A DNA stretch of 64,000 nt from Flavobacterium sp. ZT3R18 (GTDB lineage: Bacteria > Bacteroidota > Bacteroidia > Flavobacteriales > Flavobacteriaceae), in NCBI RefSeq assembly GCF_007097385.1, contig NZ_VJZS01000001.1:449448-513447 (forward strand), read 5' to 3'. This document shows, piece after piece, positions 1-8,255 of the stretch. The notes beneath the pieces were generated by a model that did no database searches, had not been told where the DNA came from, and worked only from the letters and a program-made list of their open reading frames with translations. A program made the position numbers and the translations under genes. The first letter of the stretch is position 1. Each line of letters begins with the position of its first letter.

Positions 1-5
1 CTTAG

Positions 6-78
6 TAGCGGGAACAGGACTCGAACCTGTGACCTTCGGGTTATGAGCCCGACGAGCTGCCTACTGCTCTATCCCGCG
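6..78 (-). tRNA. initiator tRNA-fMet (CAT)
   Basis: Read on the minus strand this is a complete 73-nt cloverleaf with anticodon CAT in the loop CTCATAA. Three features mark it as the initiator rather than the elongator. Three consecutive G:C pairs close the anticodon stem (GGG/CCC). An A11:U24 pair sits in the D stem. The 1:72 position is not Watson-Crick (C1 opposite U72). The 3' CCA is not encoded. It is transcribed away from era. Confidence 0.93.
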
Positions 79-153
79 TTGTTTCGGGTGCAAAGGTACG
101 ACGAATTATTGTATTTCCAACACAAATTTTTAAAAAATGTTTTATTTTATCTA

Positions 154-176
154 TTGACTTGATATGACTACCTTTG
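154..176 (+). promoter_or_regulatory. era promoter
   Basis: A perfect Bacteroidota -7 element, TACCTTTG, lies at 169-176, 20 bases before the era start codon. A T-rich stretch with TTG triplets upstream could serve as the -33 element, but its position is not decisive. Confidence 0.6.
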
Positions 177-196
177 CAGCATAAATTATATTTAAA

Positions 197-1078
197 ATGT
201 CACATAAAGCAGGTTTTGTAAACATCATAGGGAATCCAAACGTTGGGAAATCAACGTTAATGAATGCCTTTGTAGGTGAAAGGTTATCAATTATTACATC
301 AAAAGCACAAACAACACGTCATAGGATTCTGGGGATTGTAAACGGGGAGGATTTTCAAATGATCTTGTCGGATACGCCTGGGATCATCAAACCGGCCTAC
401 GAAATGCAGGAATCGATGATGAATTTTGTAAAGTCCGCTTTTGAAGATGCCGATGTTTTAATCTATATGGTAGAGATTGGCGAACAGGAATTAAAGGACG
501 AAGCATTCTTTAATAAAATCATTCATTCTAAAATTCCAGTTTTGTTGTTGTTGAATAAAATTGACAACTCGAATCAAGCGCAATTAGAAGAGCAAGTGGC
601 TTTTTGGACAGCCAAAGTTCCAAATGCCGAGATTTATCCTATATCCGCTTTGCAGAATTTTAATGTACCCGAAGTTTTTCAAAGAATTATTTCATTATTG
701 CCAGAATCGCCAGCCTATTACCCAAAAGATCAATTGACGGATAAACCGGAACGTTTCTTTGTAAATGAAACTATCCGTGAAAAAATATTGTTGAACTACA
801 GCAAAGAAATTCCATACGCAGTAGAAATCGTAACCGAAGAATTTTTTGAAGATGAGAATATCATCCGCATTCGTTCTTTGATTATGGTGGAACGTGATAC
901 ACAAAAAGGAATAATCATTGGTCACAAAGGTGCTGCTCTGAAAAAAGTAGGAACGGAAGCCCGTGCAGATTTAGAGAAATTCTTTGGGAAACAAATCCAT
1001 ATTGAATTGTATGTTAAAGTGAATAAAAACTGGAGAAGCAACGCGAATATGTTGAAGCGTTTTGGGTATAATCAATAA
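197..1078 (+). CDS. era: GTPase Era
   Basis: Era is an essential GTPase that binds the 3' end of 16S rRNA and helps mature the 30S subunit. The protein is 293 aa, the usual family length. The G1 P-loop GNPNVGKST is near residue 12, the G3 motif DTPG near residue 60 and the G4 motif NKID near residue 120. The C-terminal third is a KH domain containing GHKGAALKKVG. The gene has its own promoter and no close downstream partner; the next plus-strand gene is der, also a ribosome-assembly GTPase. Confidence 0.97.
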   Translation: MSHKAGFVNIIGNPNVGKSTLMNAFVGERLSIITSKAQTTRHRILGIVNGEDFQMILSDTPGIIKPAYEMQESMMNFVKSAFEDADVLIYMVEIGEQELKDEAFFNKIIHSKIPVLLLLNKIDNSNQAQLEEQVAFWTAKVPNAEIYPISALQNFNVPEVFQRIISLLPESPAYYPKDQLTDKPERFFVNETIREKILLNYSKEIPYAVEIVTEEFFEDENIIRIRSLIMVERDTQKGIIIGHKGAALKKVGTEARADLEKFFGKQIHIELYVKVNKNWRSNANMLKRFGYNQ

Positions 1079-1080
1079 GT

Positions 1081-1341
1081 TTTCAGTCTCAGTCTCAGTT
1101 TTCAGTGAATTGGTTCGAGAGTAAAGGCTAAAATAAAATAAGTTAAAATCAGTATTGGAATTTGTTCTAATGCTGATTTTTTTTTAGCCCAGATCGAAAG
1201 GTTTTTAGTATTCATTCTCAGTTTTCAGTCTCAAAAACAGTGTTAAAACGGATGTACTTTTTTGCAAATTTGTTAAGAAAATGAATTATAAAGTTTGCAG
1301 ACAACTCTGAAAACTGTGACTGCGACTGCGACTGAAAACGG
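1081..1341. repeat. degenerate CAGTCTCAG / CTGCGACTG repeat tracts
   Basis: The era-downstream gap holds short degenerate runs of CAGTCTCAGTTTTCAG on one side (about 1084-1106 and 1213-1230) and, near 1301-1340, complementary-looking runs of CTGAAAACTG and GACTGCGACTG. A closely similar block, ACTCTGAAAACTGCGACTG, recurs at about 3685-3718. These resemble intergenic simple-sequence repeats of Flavobacterium. No function is evident. Confidence 0.5.
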
Positions 1342-1344
1342 TAC

Positions 1345-1842
1345 TTATGATTCTATAATTTCCAAAAATATTTTTTCGATGTCATTCATTTGTTTTTCGC
1401 CGTTGCTTCGGATTTGTTTGGCGATAACGTAGAGTAGAAACCACGCGAAAACCATTAGGGACATCACGACAAAATCGCCAGTTGTGGATGCTTTTAGAAC
1501 GTAATGGGAATAGGCGATGCCGCAAAAAATGATGAAAGTACCCGCTATCATAAAATGTAAAAACATGAAAAACGTCCATAGATTAGGATCGGGGCCAAAT
1601 AAACCTCTAATGTGGGTTTGATTTTCGCCTTTGGATTCCATTTCGAGATGCAAATGAGGCGACCAATAAGCTTTCTTGGCGCCTTTAATGTTGATCCAAA
1701 TGTGGTATTCTTTTATTTTTAGAATGAAATCCGGAGAATTCGTTGTGGTGAATTGTATGAATTTTTGACGCAGTGAATCGATGTCCTGATTGACTTCTTT
1801 GTAGAATCGCAAACGCAAACGGATCTCATTATTAGTGTCCAT
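1345..1842 (-). CDS. conserved hypothetical two-TM membrane protein
   Basis: About 165 aa with no domain I can name. The N-terminal 75 residues are polar. Two hydrophobic segments follow in the second half (around FFMFLHFMIAGTFIIFCG and FVVMSLMVFAWFLLYV), then a short acidic tail, which suggests two membrane helices. I chose the ATG at 1842 because the longer GTG start at 1920 and the ATG at 1908 would run through the divergent der promoter. It lies between era and der and is transcribed against both. Confidence 0.7.
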   Translation of the reverse strand: MDTNNEIRLRLRFYKEVNQDIDSLRQKFIQFTTTNSPDFILKIKEYHIWINIKGAKKAYWSPHLHLEMESKGENQTHIRGLFGPDPNLWTFFMFLHFMIAGTFIIFCGIAYSHYVLKASTTGDFVVMSLMVFAWFLLYVIAKQIRSNGEKQMNDIEKIFLEIIES

Positions 1843-1897
1843 AAATTTAGAAATGAAGTGGTTAAGTGAATAAGGTATAGCGAATATACCAAAAAAA

Positions 1898-1928
1898 TTG
1901 ATATTCATGGTTTTAAACACTACCTTTG
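1898..1928 (+). promoter_or_regulatory. der promoter (TTG-N20-TACCTTTG)
   Basis: TTG at 1898-1900 and TACCTTTG at 1921-1928 are separated by exactly 20 bases, the canonical Bacteroidota sigma-A arrangement. The der ATG follows 55 bases later. Confidence 0.75.
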
Positions 1929-1983
1929 CAGCCCGAAACGGCGAAGCAGTTGAACGGGCGAAGTAAATATTTGAATTTATATT

Positions 1984-3294
1984 ATGAACAATATTGTTGC
2001 GATAGTAGGAAGACCTAATGTAGGGAAATCAACCCTTTTTAATAGGCTGATACAAAGAAGAGAAGCTATTGTAGATTCAGTTTCTGGGGTTACCAGAGAT
2101 AGAAACTACGGTAAAAGCGAGTGGAACGGAAAAGAGTTTTCTGTGATTGATACGGGAGGATACATTCGTGGATCGGATGATGTTTTTGAAGGCGAGATAC
2201 GTAAACAAGTAGAATTGGCTATCGACGAAGCTGATGTTATTATATTTGTGGTAGATGTTGAAGAGGGGATTACTCCAATGGATGACGTTGTTGCCCGTTT
2301 GTTGCGTAAAGTGACCAAGCCCGTTTTATTGGCTGTGAACAAGGTGGATAATGCCATGCGTGAAAAAGATGCTATTGAGTTTTATAACCTTGGTTTGGGT
2401 GAATATTATACGTTTGCCAGTATTTCTGGTAGCGGAACAGGGGATTTATTGGATGCGTTGATTGATGCTTTTCCAGTGAAACCAGAACCGGTTCAAGAAG
2501 AGGTAGTTTTGCCTCGTTTTGCTGTAGTGGGTCGTCCTAATGCAGGGAAATCTAGTTTTATCAATGCATTGATTGGTAAAGAACGTTTTATGGTAACTGA
2601 TATTGCGGGTACCACTCGTGATGCTATTGATACTAAATTCGACCGTTTTGGTTTTGAGTTTAACTTGGTGGATACGGCAGGAATTCGTCGTAAAGCTAAA
2701 GTAAAAGAAGATTTAGAATTTTACTCGGTGATGCGTTCGGTACGTGCGATTGAGCATGCTGATATTTGTATCTTGATTATTGATGCTACTAGAGGATTTG
2801 AAGGACAAGATCAAAGTATTTTTTGGTTGGCCGAGAAAAACCGTAAAGGTGTTGTAATCTTGGTGAACAAATGGGATTTGGTTGAAAAAGAAACCATGTC
2901 AACCCGTGATTATGAAGAGAAAATTAAAAAAGAATTAATGCCGTTTACCGATGTGCCTATTCTTTTTGTTTCGGCGTTAACGAAACAACGTTTGTTGAAA
3001 GCCTTGGAAGCAACGGTTAAAGTGTATGAAAATAGACAACAACGTATTCCAACTTCAAAATTCAATGAGTTTATGTTGAAGGTGATTGAAGCGTATCCGC
3101 CACCTGCAACCAAAGGTAAATATGTGAAAATTAAATATTGTATGCAGTTGCCAACACCAACACCTCAGTTTGTGTTTTTTGCCAATATGCCACAATATGT
3201 AAAGGAACAGTACAAACGTTACCTTGAAAATAAGATTAGAGAAAATTGGGACTTCTCGGGAGTGCCAATTGATATTTATATTAGAGAAAAATAA
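1984..3294 (+). CDS. der: GTPase Der (EngA)
   Basis: Der is the double-GTPase-domain protein needed for 50S ribosomal subunit assembly. At 436 aa it is standard. G domain 1 has P-loop GRPNVGKST (residue ~8), DTGG and NKVD. G domain 2 has GRPNAGKSS (residue ~182), DTAGIRR and NKWD. A C-terminal KH-like domain of about 110 residues ends near PIDIYIREK. It is monocistronic: a dedicated promoter lies upstream and a strong terminator directly follows. Confidence 0.97.
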   Translation: MNNIVAIVGRPNVGKSTLFNRLIQRREAIVDSVSGVTRDRNYGKSEWNGKEFSVIDTGGYIRGSDDVFEGEIRKQVELAIDEADVIIFVVDVEEGITPMDDVVARLLRKVTKPVLLAVNKVDNAMREKDAIEFYNLGLGEYYTFASISGSGTGDLLDALIDAFPVKPEPVQEEVVLPRFAVVGRPNAGKSSFINALIGKERFMVTDIAGTTRDAIDTKFDRFGFEFNLVDTAGIRRKAKVKEDLEFYSVMRSVRAIEHADICILIIDATRGFEGQDQSIFWLAEKNRKGVVILVNKWDLVEKETMSTRDYEEKIKKELMPFTDVPILFVSALTKQRLLKALEATVKVYENRQQRIPTSKFNEFMLKVIEAYPPPATKGKYVKIKYCMQLPTPTPQFVFFANMPQYVKEQYKRYLENKIRENWDFSGVPIDIYIREK

Positions 3295-3301
3295 AAACAG
3301 A

Positions 3302-3330
3302 AAGTCCCGAAGAAATTCGGGACTTTTTTT
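3302..3330 (+). terminator. der rho-independent terminator
   Basis: A perfect 10-bp stem AAGTCCCGAA/TTCGGGACTT with a GAAA tetraloop, followed directly by a T-run. It begins 7 bases after the der stop. Confidence 0.92.
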
Positions 3331-3492
3331 TGGATCAGATTGTTTTGAATAGTTACGGGAGAAGAATACAATCCGTTTTGCTGGAACAAACCGCTAAATT
3401 CTATAATAAACCGTTTTCAACTTGTATTCCTTTTACAGAAAATAAAAAAAAACTCATGACTCCCGAAGCGTCGGGATCGGGATCAAAAGATT

Positions 3493-3573
3493 AACCATGT
3501 AAGAAATGTAAGAAAAAACAAGGCGTTGCTTTTTATGTCCTAACTTAAAGGACCTTATATTTCTTATATGGTT
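3493..3573. repeat. imperfect inverted repeat (AACCATRTAAGAAAT)
   Basis: Two 20-base arms (3493-3512 and 3554-3573) match 18/20 as an inverted repeat around a 41-base centre. It is a palindromic intergenic element. The rest of the der-DUF2490 gap (3331-3492 and 3574-3729) holds only short GGGATCGGGATC and CTGAAAACTG runs and no coding signal. Confidence 0.6.
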
Positions 3574-3729
3574 ACAATTTAATGCTATTTATTTTAGAAT
3601 ATAGCTGAACAAACTAATTTTGAAAGCAGTAGTAAAAACAGATTAGTTTTTTTAAGAAAGCTAGTCGCAATGTTTTGCTGTCAACTCTGAAAACTGCGAC
3701 TGAAAACTGAAAACTGCAACCTGAATAGG

Positions 3730-4470
3730 TTACTTCTTTTTGTAACCGTTTATTTTATGGAAAAAGGTAAACCGAATAATATCTCGGTCAAAATAATCCA
3801 CACCACTGGCGCGTTGTTGGAAACTTTTTAGATACCCCAATTCTAATGCGATATTTTTGTTGACTCCATATTGTAAAGCGGCATAGATTCTGTTTTGGTC
3901 AAAGGTGTTTTTAATAATACTTTCTCCAGCATTGATCATCAATTCGTCATATACAATTGCTTTTAAATACTGATTTTCCTTTTTCCAACAGGAATATTCC
4001 CCTTGAAGTCGGTATCTAAATCTCCAAGAAAAAGTGGTTCCCGGAAGTAATTCTTCTTTGTTGGCATTGTGAATAAAACGTTCCTCGACTTGAAAACGTT
4101 GATTCAGAGTTACTCTACCTATATCTTGTTTCCATGTGATGTCTTGTTGAGTTCTGTATTCAGGTACATTAAAATCATTGGTAACATCGGGATCTTGTGT
4201 GGCTACAGAGAAATAGGCAAATCCACCTCCTGTTTCAAATTCATTATTGATTTTATAACGTCCTTGTAATCGGATTAAATATAAATTTTCTTCGGTAGGT
4301 TTTAGGAATACCCGATTGTCAAACTCTGTGTGTAGAGACCATTTATTGTTTAATGTCAAATGGCTGTAATAACGTGTCCAAAGCAAACTTTGATGATCTA
4401 CGTTTTTTTCCGTTTGCGCTCTGGAAACAAAACAGATAAATAATAGGCAAAGGATTCTGAAGATTTTCAT
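3730..4470 (-). CDS. DUF2490 domain protein (predicted outer-membrane beta-barrel)
   Basis: 246 aa with a Sec signal peptide (MKIFRILCLLFICFVSRAQ). The body has alternating aromatic/hydrophobic strands typical of DUF2490 proteins, such as SLLWTRYYSHLTLNNKWSL near the start and DIIRFTFFHKI at the end. DUF2490 proteins are thought to be small outer-membrane barrels of unknown role. It is a single gene; the Rrf2 regulator upstream on the same strand ends 69 bases before it, so weak co-transcription is possible. Confidence 0.8.
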   Translation of the reverse strand: MKIFRILCLLFICFVSRAQTEKNVDHQSLLWTRYYSHLTLNNKWSLHTEFDNRVFLKPTEENLYLIRLQGRYKINNEFETGGGFAYFSVATQDPDVTNDFNVPEYRTQQDITWKQDIGRVTLNQRFQVEERFIHNANKEELLPGTTFSWRFRYRLQGEYSCWKKENQYLKAIVYDELMINAGESIIKNTFDQNRIYAALQYGVNKNIALELGYLKSFQQRASGVDYFDRDIIRFTFFHKINGYKKK

Positions 4471-4539
4471 GAAGTTTTTTTAAATTTACTGCAAATATAC
4501 CAAACTCTACAAAAAAGGTAGAGTTTAAAAGATGTTTTT

Positions 4540-4953
4540 TTATTTTTTTACCAATGAGGCGATTGTGATGCCTTGCATGACTTTCAAAGTTTCGTCGCGA
4601 ATAGTCATCAATCCGTGTCGTAACAGACATTCCGACTCGCTTACACAATCCGAACAACGCTCATAAAAATTCAATGAAGCGCAGGGGAGTAATGCGATGG
4701 CACCATCAAATAAGCGATGAATATCAGCCAAAGTGATGCTTTCTGTTGGTTTTAAAAGATAATAACCGCCAAATTTTCCTTGTTTGCTGCCTACAAAATG
4801 ACCTCTCTTTAAATCCAAAAGTATTTGCTCCAAAAACTTTTTAGGAATAGAGGCTCCTTCCGCAATTTCAATTGTTCTTGAAATGTGGTTCTCGTCTTGT
4901 TGTGCTAAATAAAGGAGCGCTTTAAGGGCGTATTTGGTCTTTTGTGAAAGCAT
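4540..4953 (-). CDS. Rrf2 family transcriptional regulator
   Basis: 137 aa with an N-terminal winged helix-turn-helix (residues 1-75, containing KFLEQILLDLKRGHFV and GKFGGYYLLKP) and a C-terminal Cys cluster, Cys91, Cys100, Cys103 and Cys109, followed by His113. The spacing recalls the Fe-S ligands of IscR/NsrR/RsrR, so it is probably an Fe-S sensor of iron, redox or NO. Which signal it reads cannot be told from sequence. Its targets are not evident; the closest downstream gene is the DUF2490 protein. Confidence 0.88.
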   Translation of the reverse strand: MLSQKTKYALKALLYLAQQDENHISRTIEIAEGASIPKKFLEQILLDLKRGHFVGSKQGKFGGYYLLKPTESITLADIHRLFDGAIALLPCASLNFYERCSDCVSESECLLRHGLMTIRDETLKVMQGITIASLVKK

Positions 4954-5080
4954 TATTGACTATTGATGTTTATAATGAATGTAAAGTGTAAGGGATTCTA
5001 TTTTGAGAAGAAAAGGAAATATCAAATATAGTTCTTTTTTTAAATTCAAACAATGCCCTGATTTTTTTCTACAAAATGCA

Positions 5081-5107
5081 AAAGAGAGTCCGCATCGAAC
5101 TCTCTTT
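5081..5107 (-). terminator. terminator of the lemA/TPM cluster
   Basis: Perfect 9-bp stem AAAGAGAGT/ACTCTCTTT with a 9-base loop, located 16 bases past the stop of the large TPM gene. On the minus strand it is followed by TTTTGCATTTTG, so the T-tract is weak but plausible. Confidence 0.6.
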
Positions 5108-5122
5108 TGTATTTGTATCGTT

Positions 5123-5980
5123 TTACCAGCCTCCGCTCGAACCTCCACCAGAGAATCCGCCTCCGCCAAATCCGCCTCCGAAGCCACCACCTCCGCCTCC
5201 AAAACCACCACCTGAAGATCCGCCAAAACCACCACCGGCACCTCTTCCGAGACTGCTTAGGATGATAACGTCGAGTAGGCTAGGGCCTCCGCCTCCACGG
5301 TTGCCAGAATTTCCACCTCCACCACTATTTTTGTTTTTTGATAGTAAAACCAAAATAATCACAACAATAACAATGAACGGGAAAATAGGGAAATCTTTCC
5401 CTTTAGTTTGTTTGCGTTCTCCTTTGTATTTGCCTTTGAAAACATCAAAAAGGGCGTCTGCACCTTTGTCTAAACCTTTGTAATAACTACCGGCTTTAAA
5501 TTCGGGAACGATAATGTTCCTGATTATTTCTCCTCCAATTCCGGCGGTTAATCGATCTTCAAGACCGTAACCAGGATTGATGGCTATTTTTCTTTCTGCT
5601 TTGGCTAAAAGAATGATAACACCATTGTCCTCTTTGGCTTGTCCCAATCCCCAAGTATGAGCCCATTTAGTCGCTAATTGGCTAACGTCTTCATTTTTGA
5701 GACTTTCAATTGTGATTACTACAATTTGAGTAGACGTAGAATCGGAATATTTGATGAGTTTTTCTTCGAGTTGTGCTTTTTCTTCTGGACTCAAAACTTT
5801 GGCATAATCGTAAACCGAAGTTTGAAAACTAGGTTTCTCCGGAATTGTAAATTGAGCAAATAGAAAACCACTATTTAAGAAAAGGAAAACATAAAGAAAT
5901 AGTTTCCATCTTGCTTTTGCCAAATGATTTGTGCTCTCTGCCTTCTGCCTTTTGCCTTCTGCCTTCTGCCTTTTTTTCAT
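5123..5980 (-). CDS. TPM domain membrane protein with Gly-rich tail (YgcG family)
   Basis: 285 aa. A TPM_phosphatase domain follows the signal region (IPEKPSFQTSVYDYAKVLSPEEKAQLEEKL onward, split here only for naming), then one membrane helix (FPFIVIVVIILVLL) and a glycine/serine-rich tail of about 60 residues, the layout of the YgcG family that pairs with LemA. The first ~20 residues (KRQKAEGKRQKAES) are encoded by an intergenic-type simple repeat and are not typical of the family, so the real start may lie further in or the repeat has extended the gene. It overlaps the upstream TPM gene by one base (TAATG), which implies translational coupling. Confidence 0.85.
   Translation of the reverse strand: MKKRQKAEGKRQKAESTNHLAKARWKLFLYVFLFLNSGFLFAQFTIPEKPSFQTSVYDYAKVLSPEEKAQLEEKLIKYSDSTSTQIVVITIESLKNEDVSQLATKWAHTWGLGQAKEDNGVIILLAKAERKIAINPGYGLEDRLTAGIGGEIIRNIIVPEFKAGSYYKGLDKGADALFDVFKGKYKGERKQTKGKDFPIFPFIVIVVIILVLLSKNKNSGGGGNSGNRGGGGPSLLDVIILSSLGRGAGGGFGGSSGGGFGGGGGGFGGGFGGGGFSGGGSSGGW
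5936..5972. repeat. (TTCTGCC)n simple repeat inside the TPM coding start
   Basis: Five tandem 7-base units of TTCTGCC / TTTTGCC occupy the first codons of the large TPM gene. They encode the KRQKAEGKRQKAE stretch. Confidence 0.8.
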
Positions 5981-6417
5981 TACCCTTTAGAGATTTCGTT
6001 TGTTAATTCGTTGGTGTCGCCTTCTAGCCAAGGGAAATATTTTTGTAATCGCTCTCCTGCTCTCAGTATTCCATCGACAAGGCCTTGCTTAAAGTCTCCT
6101 TTTTTAAATTGAGATGCCATCACATCACGGGTGCAATCCCAAAAATCGGGTTCGACTAAATCGTTAATGCCTTTGTCTCCACAAATAATAAAGTGATGAT
6201 CATCAACGGCGAGGTAGATAAGAACCCCATTTTTGAGTTCGGTTTCATCCATCTTTAATTCATGAAAAACTGCTGTAGCACGATCATAAGGATTGATGGA
6301 AGTTGTTTTTTCTATATGAACTCTAATTTCGCCAGAAGTATTTTTTTCGGCTATTCGAATAGCTTCAACAATTTCTTGTTCTTCTTCTTTGCTTAAAAAT
6401 TCTTCTACTTTTGACAT
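5980..6417 (-). CDS. TPM domain protein (soluble)
   Basis: 145 aa, essentially one TPM domain (SGEIRVHIEKT near residue 30; GVLIYLAVDDHHFIICGD near residue 82), with no signal peptide or membrane helix. TPM domains were named from a plant thylakoid protein linked to photosystem II repair; the bacterial role is unclear but they commonly sit next to lemA. It lies third in a minus-strand series merR, lemA, TPM, TPM and is coupled to the next TPM gene by a stop/start overlap. Confidence 0.88.
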   Translation of the reverse strand: MSKVEEFLSKEEEQEIVEAIRIAEKNTSGEIRVHIEKTTSINPYDRATAVFHELKMDETELKNGVLIYLAVDDHHFIICGDKGINDLVEPDFWDCTRDVMASQFKKGDFKQGLVDGILRAGERLQKYFPWLEGDTNELTNEISKG

Positions 6418-6510
6418 GGAAATTATTTTTGAATGAAGATTAACGATTTTTGATCTTAGAATTATTCATTCTGCAATCAAAAATCGTTAATCAAAAATTT
6501 TAAATCTTTT

Positions 6511-7098
6511 TTAGAATTTTACTTCAACAGGTTTTTCTGCTCCCGTTACCGCTTGGAAATACGCTTTTTCTTTGAAACCAAACATTCCTGCAAACATAGA
6601 GTTTGGGAAGGTTTTGATGTGTGTATTATAAGGCATAACCGCTTCGTTGAAACGTGTACGAGCAGTCAAGATTTGATTTTCTGTACTGGCCAATTCATCT
6701 TGTAATTTCAAGAAGTTAGCATTGGCTTTTAATTCTGGGTAACGTTCTACAGATACTAATAATTTAGACAAAGAACTGCTTACACCACTTTGAGCCGAAT
6801 TGAATGCTGCTAATTGTTCTGGAGAAATATTTTTTGGGTCAATAGTTACTGAAGTCGCTTTGGCACGTGCTTCGATTACAGCGGTTAAAGTGCTTTTTTC
6901 GAAATCGGCCGCTCCTTTTACGGTATTTACTAAGTTTCCGATAAGGTCATTTCTTCTTTGGTAAGCGGTTTGCACATCTCCCCAGGATTGCTCAACGGTT
7001 TGACTTAATGTAACTGCTGTGTTGTTAATTCCCTTAACCCAGCTGTAAATTCCAATGATTACTACTGCTACGATAATCCAAGGCAAAAATCTTTTCAT
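6511..7098 (-). CDS. lemA: LemA family protein
   Basis: 195 aa. An N-terminal membrane helix (FLPWIIVAVVIIGIYSW) is followed by the helical LemA domain, with recognisable YQRRNDLIGNLVNTVKG and RYPELKANANFLKLQDEL. LemA proteins expose a helical bundle outside the cytoplasmic membrane; their function is poorly known. The gene is 78 bases downstream of merR and 93 bases upstream of the first TPM gene, an arrangement I recall as common in flavobacteria. Confidence 0.93.
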   Translation of the reverse strand: MKRFLPWIIVAVVIIGIYSWVKGINNTAVTLSQTVEQSWGDVQTAYQRRNDLIGNLVNTVKGAADFEKSTLTAVIEARAKATSVTIDPKNISPEQLAAFNSAQSGVSSSLSKLLVSVERYPELKANANFLKLQDELASTENQILTARTRFNEAVMPYNTHIKTFPNSMFAGMFGFKEKAYFQAVTGAEKPVEVKF

Positions 7099-7175
7099 GT
7101 TTGTTTAATTTAATGTTTAATATTTAAGTTTCTGTTTTTTATTTTTTAATTGTCATTGAAATTGCCATTGCTATT

Positions 7176-7508
7176 TCAAAGTTCATTTTTGATATTTGTC
7201 AACTGCATTTTTATGGATTCTAATTTACTGATAATTTCAAATTTATCCATTGTTTTCTTTTGACCTTCTTTCAAATGGGTTTTGGCACCTTCGAGTGTAA
7301 AACCTCTTTCTTTGACCAAATGAAAAATTAGCTGTAGATTCTTGATGTCTTCGGGGGTGAACATTCTGTTTCCTTTGGCGTTTTTCTTTGGTTTCAGTAT
7401 GTCAAATTCACTGTCCCAAAATCGAATCAGGGAAGCGTTTACATCAAATGCTTTGGCGACTTCGCCTATGCTGTAGTATCTTTTATCTTTTGAAAGTTCA
7501 ATATGCAT
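7176..7508 (-). CDS. MerR family transcriptional regulator
   Basis: 110 aa. The N-terminal MerR helix-turn-helix is clear (YYSIGEVAKAFDVNASLIRFWDSEF), followed by KPKKNAKGNRMFTPEDIKNL and a short helical dimerisation tail. No Cys-rich effector site is visible. The ATG at 7508 is preferred over an upstream TTG at 7544, which would add 12 atypical residues. A TACCCTTG sequence about 40 bases upstream may be its -7 element. It leads the lemA/TPM cluster and may regulate it. Confidence 0.88.
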   Translation of the reverse strand: MHIELSKDKRYYSIGEVAKAFDVNASLIRFWDSEFDILKPKKNAKGNRMFTPEDIKNLQLIFHLVKERGFTLEGAKTHLKEGQKKTMDKFEIISKLESIKMQLTNIKNEL

Positions 7509-7596
7509 GCTAATATTTGTTAAGATATGTTTCAATTTTTGCAAGGGTATTGCAAGTTAGTAATTTACTTCTTTGTTTGCTTTGCAAATTAATGGC

Positions 7597-8253
7597 TTAT
7601 ATTTTTTCTAGTTTTGAAATCCATTCATTAAAGCGGGGACATTTTTTTCGTATCTTATTTATGCCTATATCTTGAGCGATTAAACAACCATGAGTAATTT
7701 TTGAATAATCTTTAATTGTTTTCTGTAATCTTTTAGATGGTGCAGTAATACTACTGTCGTTTATTGATTCTGGATTCTGATTGTCAGTAATAGTTTGGAC
7801 TAAATAGTTGTAATCCAGAAACTCATTTTGCTCAAATCCATTATTAAAAACATCAATATCACAAAATAATAATCCTTCGAACTCATGTAACTGAATGTAT
7901 GGAATGAATTTTTGTTGGTATTGAGCAGAAATATCAACTAGCATACCTTGCTCCATTAAATCCATTCCGATGTTTTTATCTGTATGTTGATTGGCCTGTA
8001 ACCAATTTGGATAATTATGAAAAGCGTGAATACCATAAAAGTCTATCAAAGTAGTTACAAATGCCTTATGATCTTGCTTAAAATGCGTTTCGATTTGATG
8101 TTTCAATGAAGCCCAACTTACAATACCTCCTGCTGTTTTCTTTATAGTAGGATTTTGAATAAAAATACCGAATTGGTTAAAATGGGGCTGTAAAATATCG
8201 TTGCAGAATTCTTGTTCGGTTTGCCCTTCACAAATTATAATTAAGCGTTTCAT
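7597..8253 (-). CDS. DUF4276 family protein (TOPRIM-like)
   Basis: 218 aa. The N-terminus IIICEGQTEQEF (Glu9, Glu13) and the downstream TTLIDFYG (Asp71) are the DUF4276 signature. This family is considered TOPRIM-like and related to the nuclease halves of OLD and PARIS-type systems. HEFEGLLFCDIDVF (Glu124, Glu126, Asp132, Asp134) could supply the other metal ligands. The start lies 2 bases after the ATPase stop, so the two are one operon and probably one complex. No membrane segment is seen. Enzymatic activity is inferred, not shown. Confidence 0.85.
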   Translation of the reverse strand: MKRLIIICEGQTEQEFCNDILQPHFNQFGIFIQNPTIKKTAGGIVSWASLKHQIETHFKQDHKAFVTTLIDFYGIHAFHNYPNWLQANQHTDKNIGMDLMEQGMLVDISAQYQQKFIPYIQLHEFEGLLFCDIDVFNNGFEQNEFLDYNYLVQTITDNQNPESINDSSITAPSKRLQKTIKDYSKITHGCLIAQDIGINKIRKKCPRFNEWISKLEKI

Positions 8254-8255
8254 AA

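Noticed and set aside
1345..1920. Longer start (GTG at 1920 or ATG at 1908) for the membrane protein between era and der
   Set aside because: It would overlap the TTG-N20-TACCTTTG promoter of der and add a non-conserved-looking N-terminus; the ATG at 1842 is simpler.
5076..5483. Proline-rich plus-strand frame of 135 codons
   Set aside because: It is the complement of the Gly-rich tail of the TPM protein, a codon-composition shadow with no independent signals.
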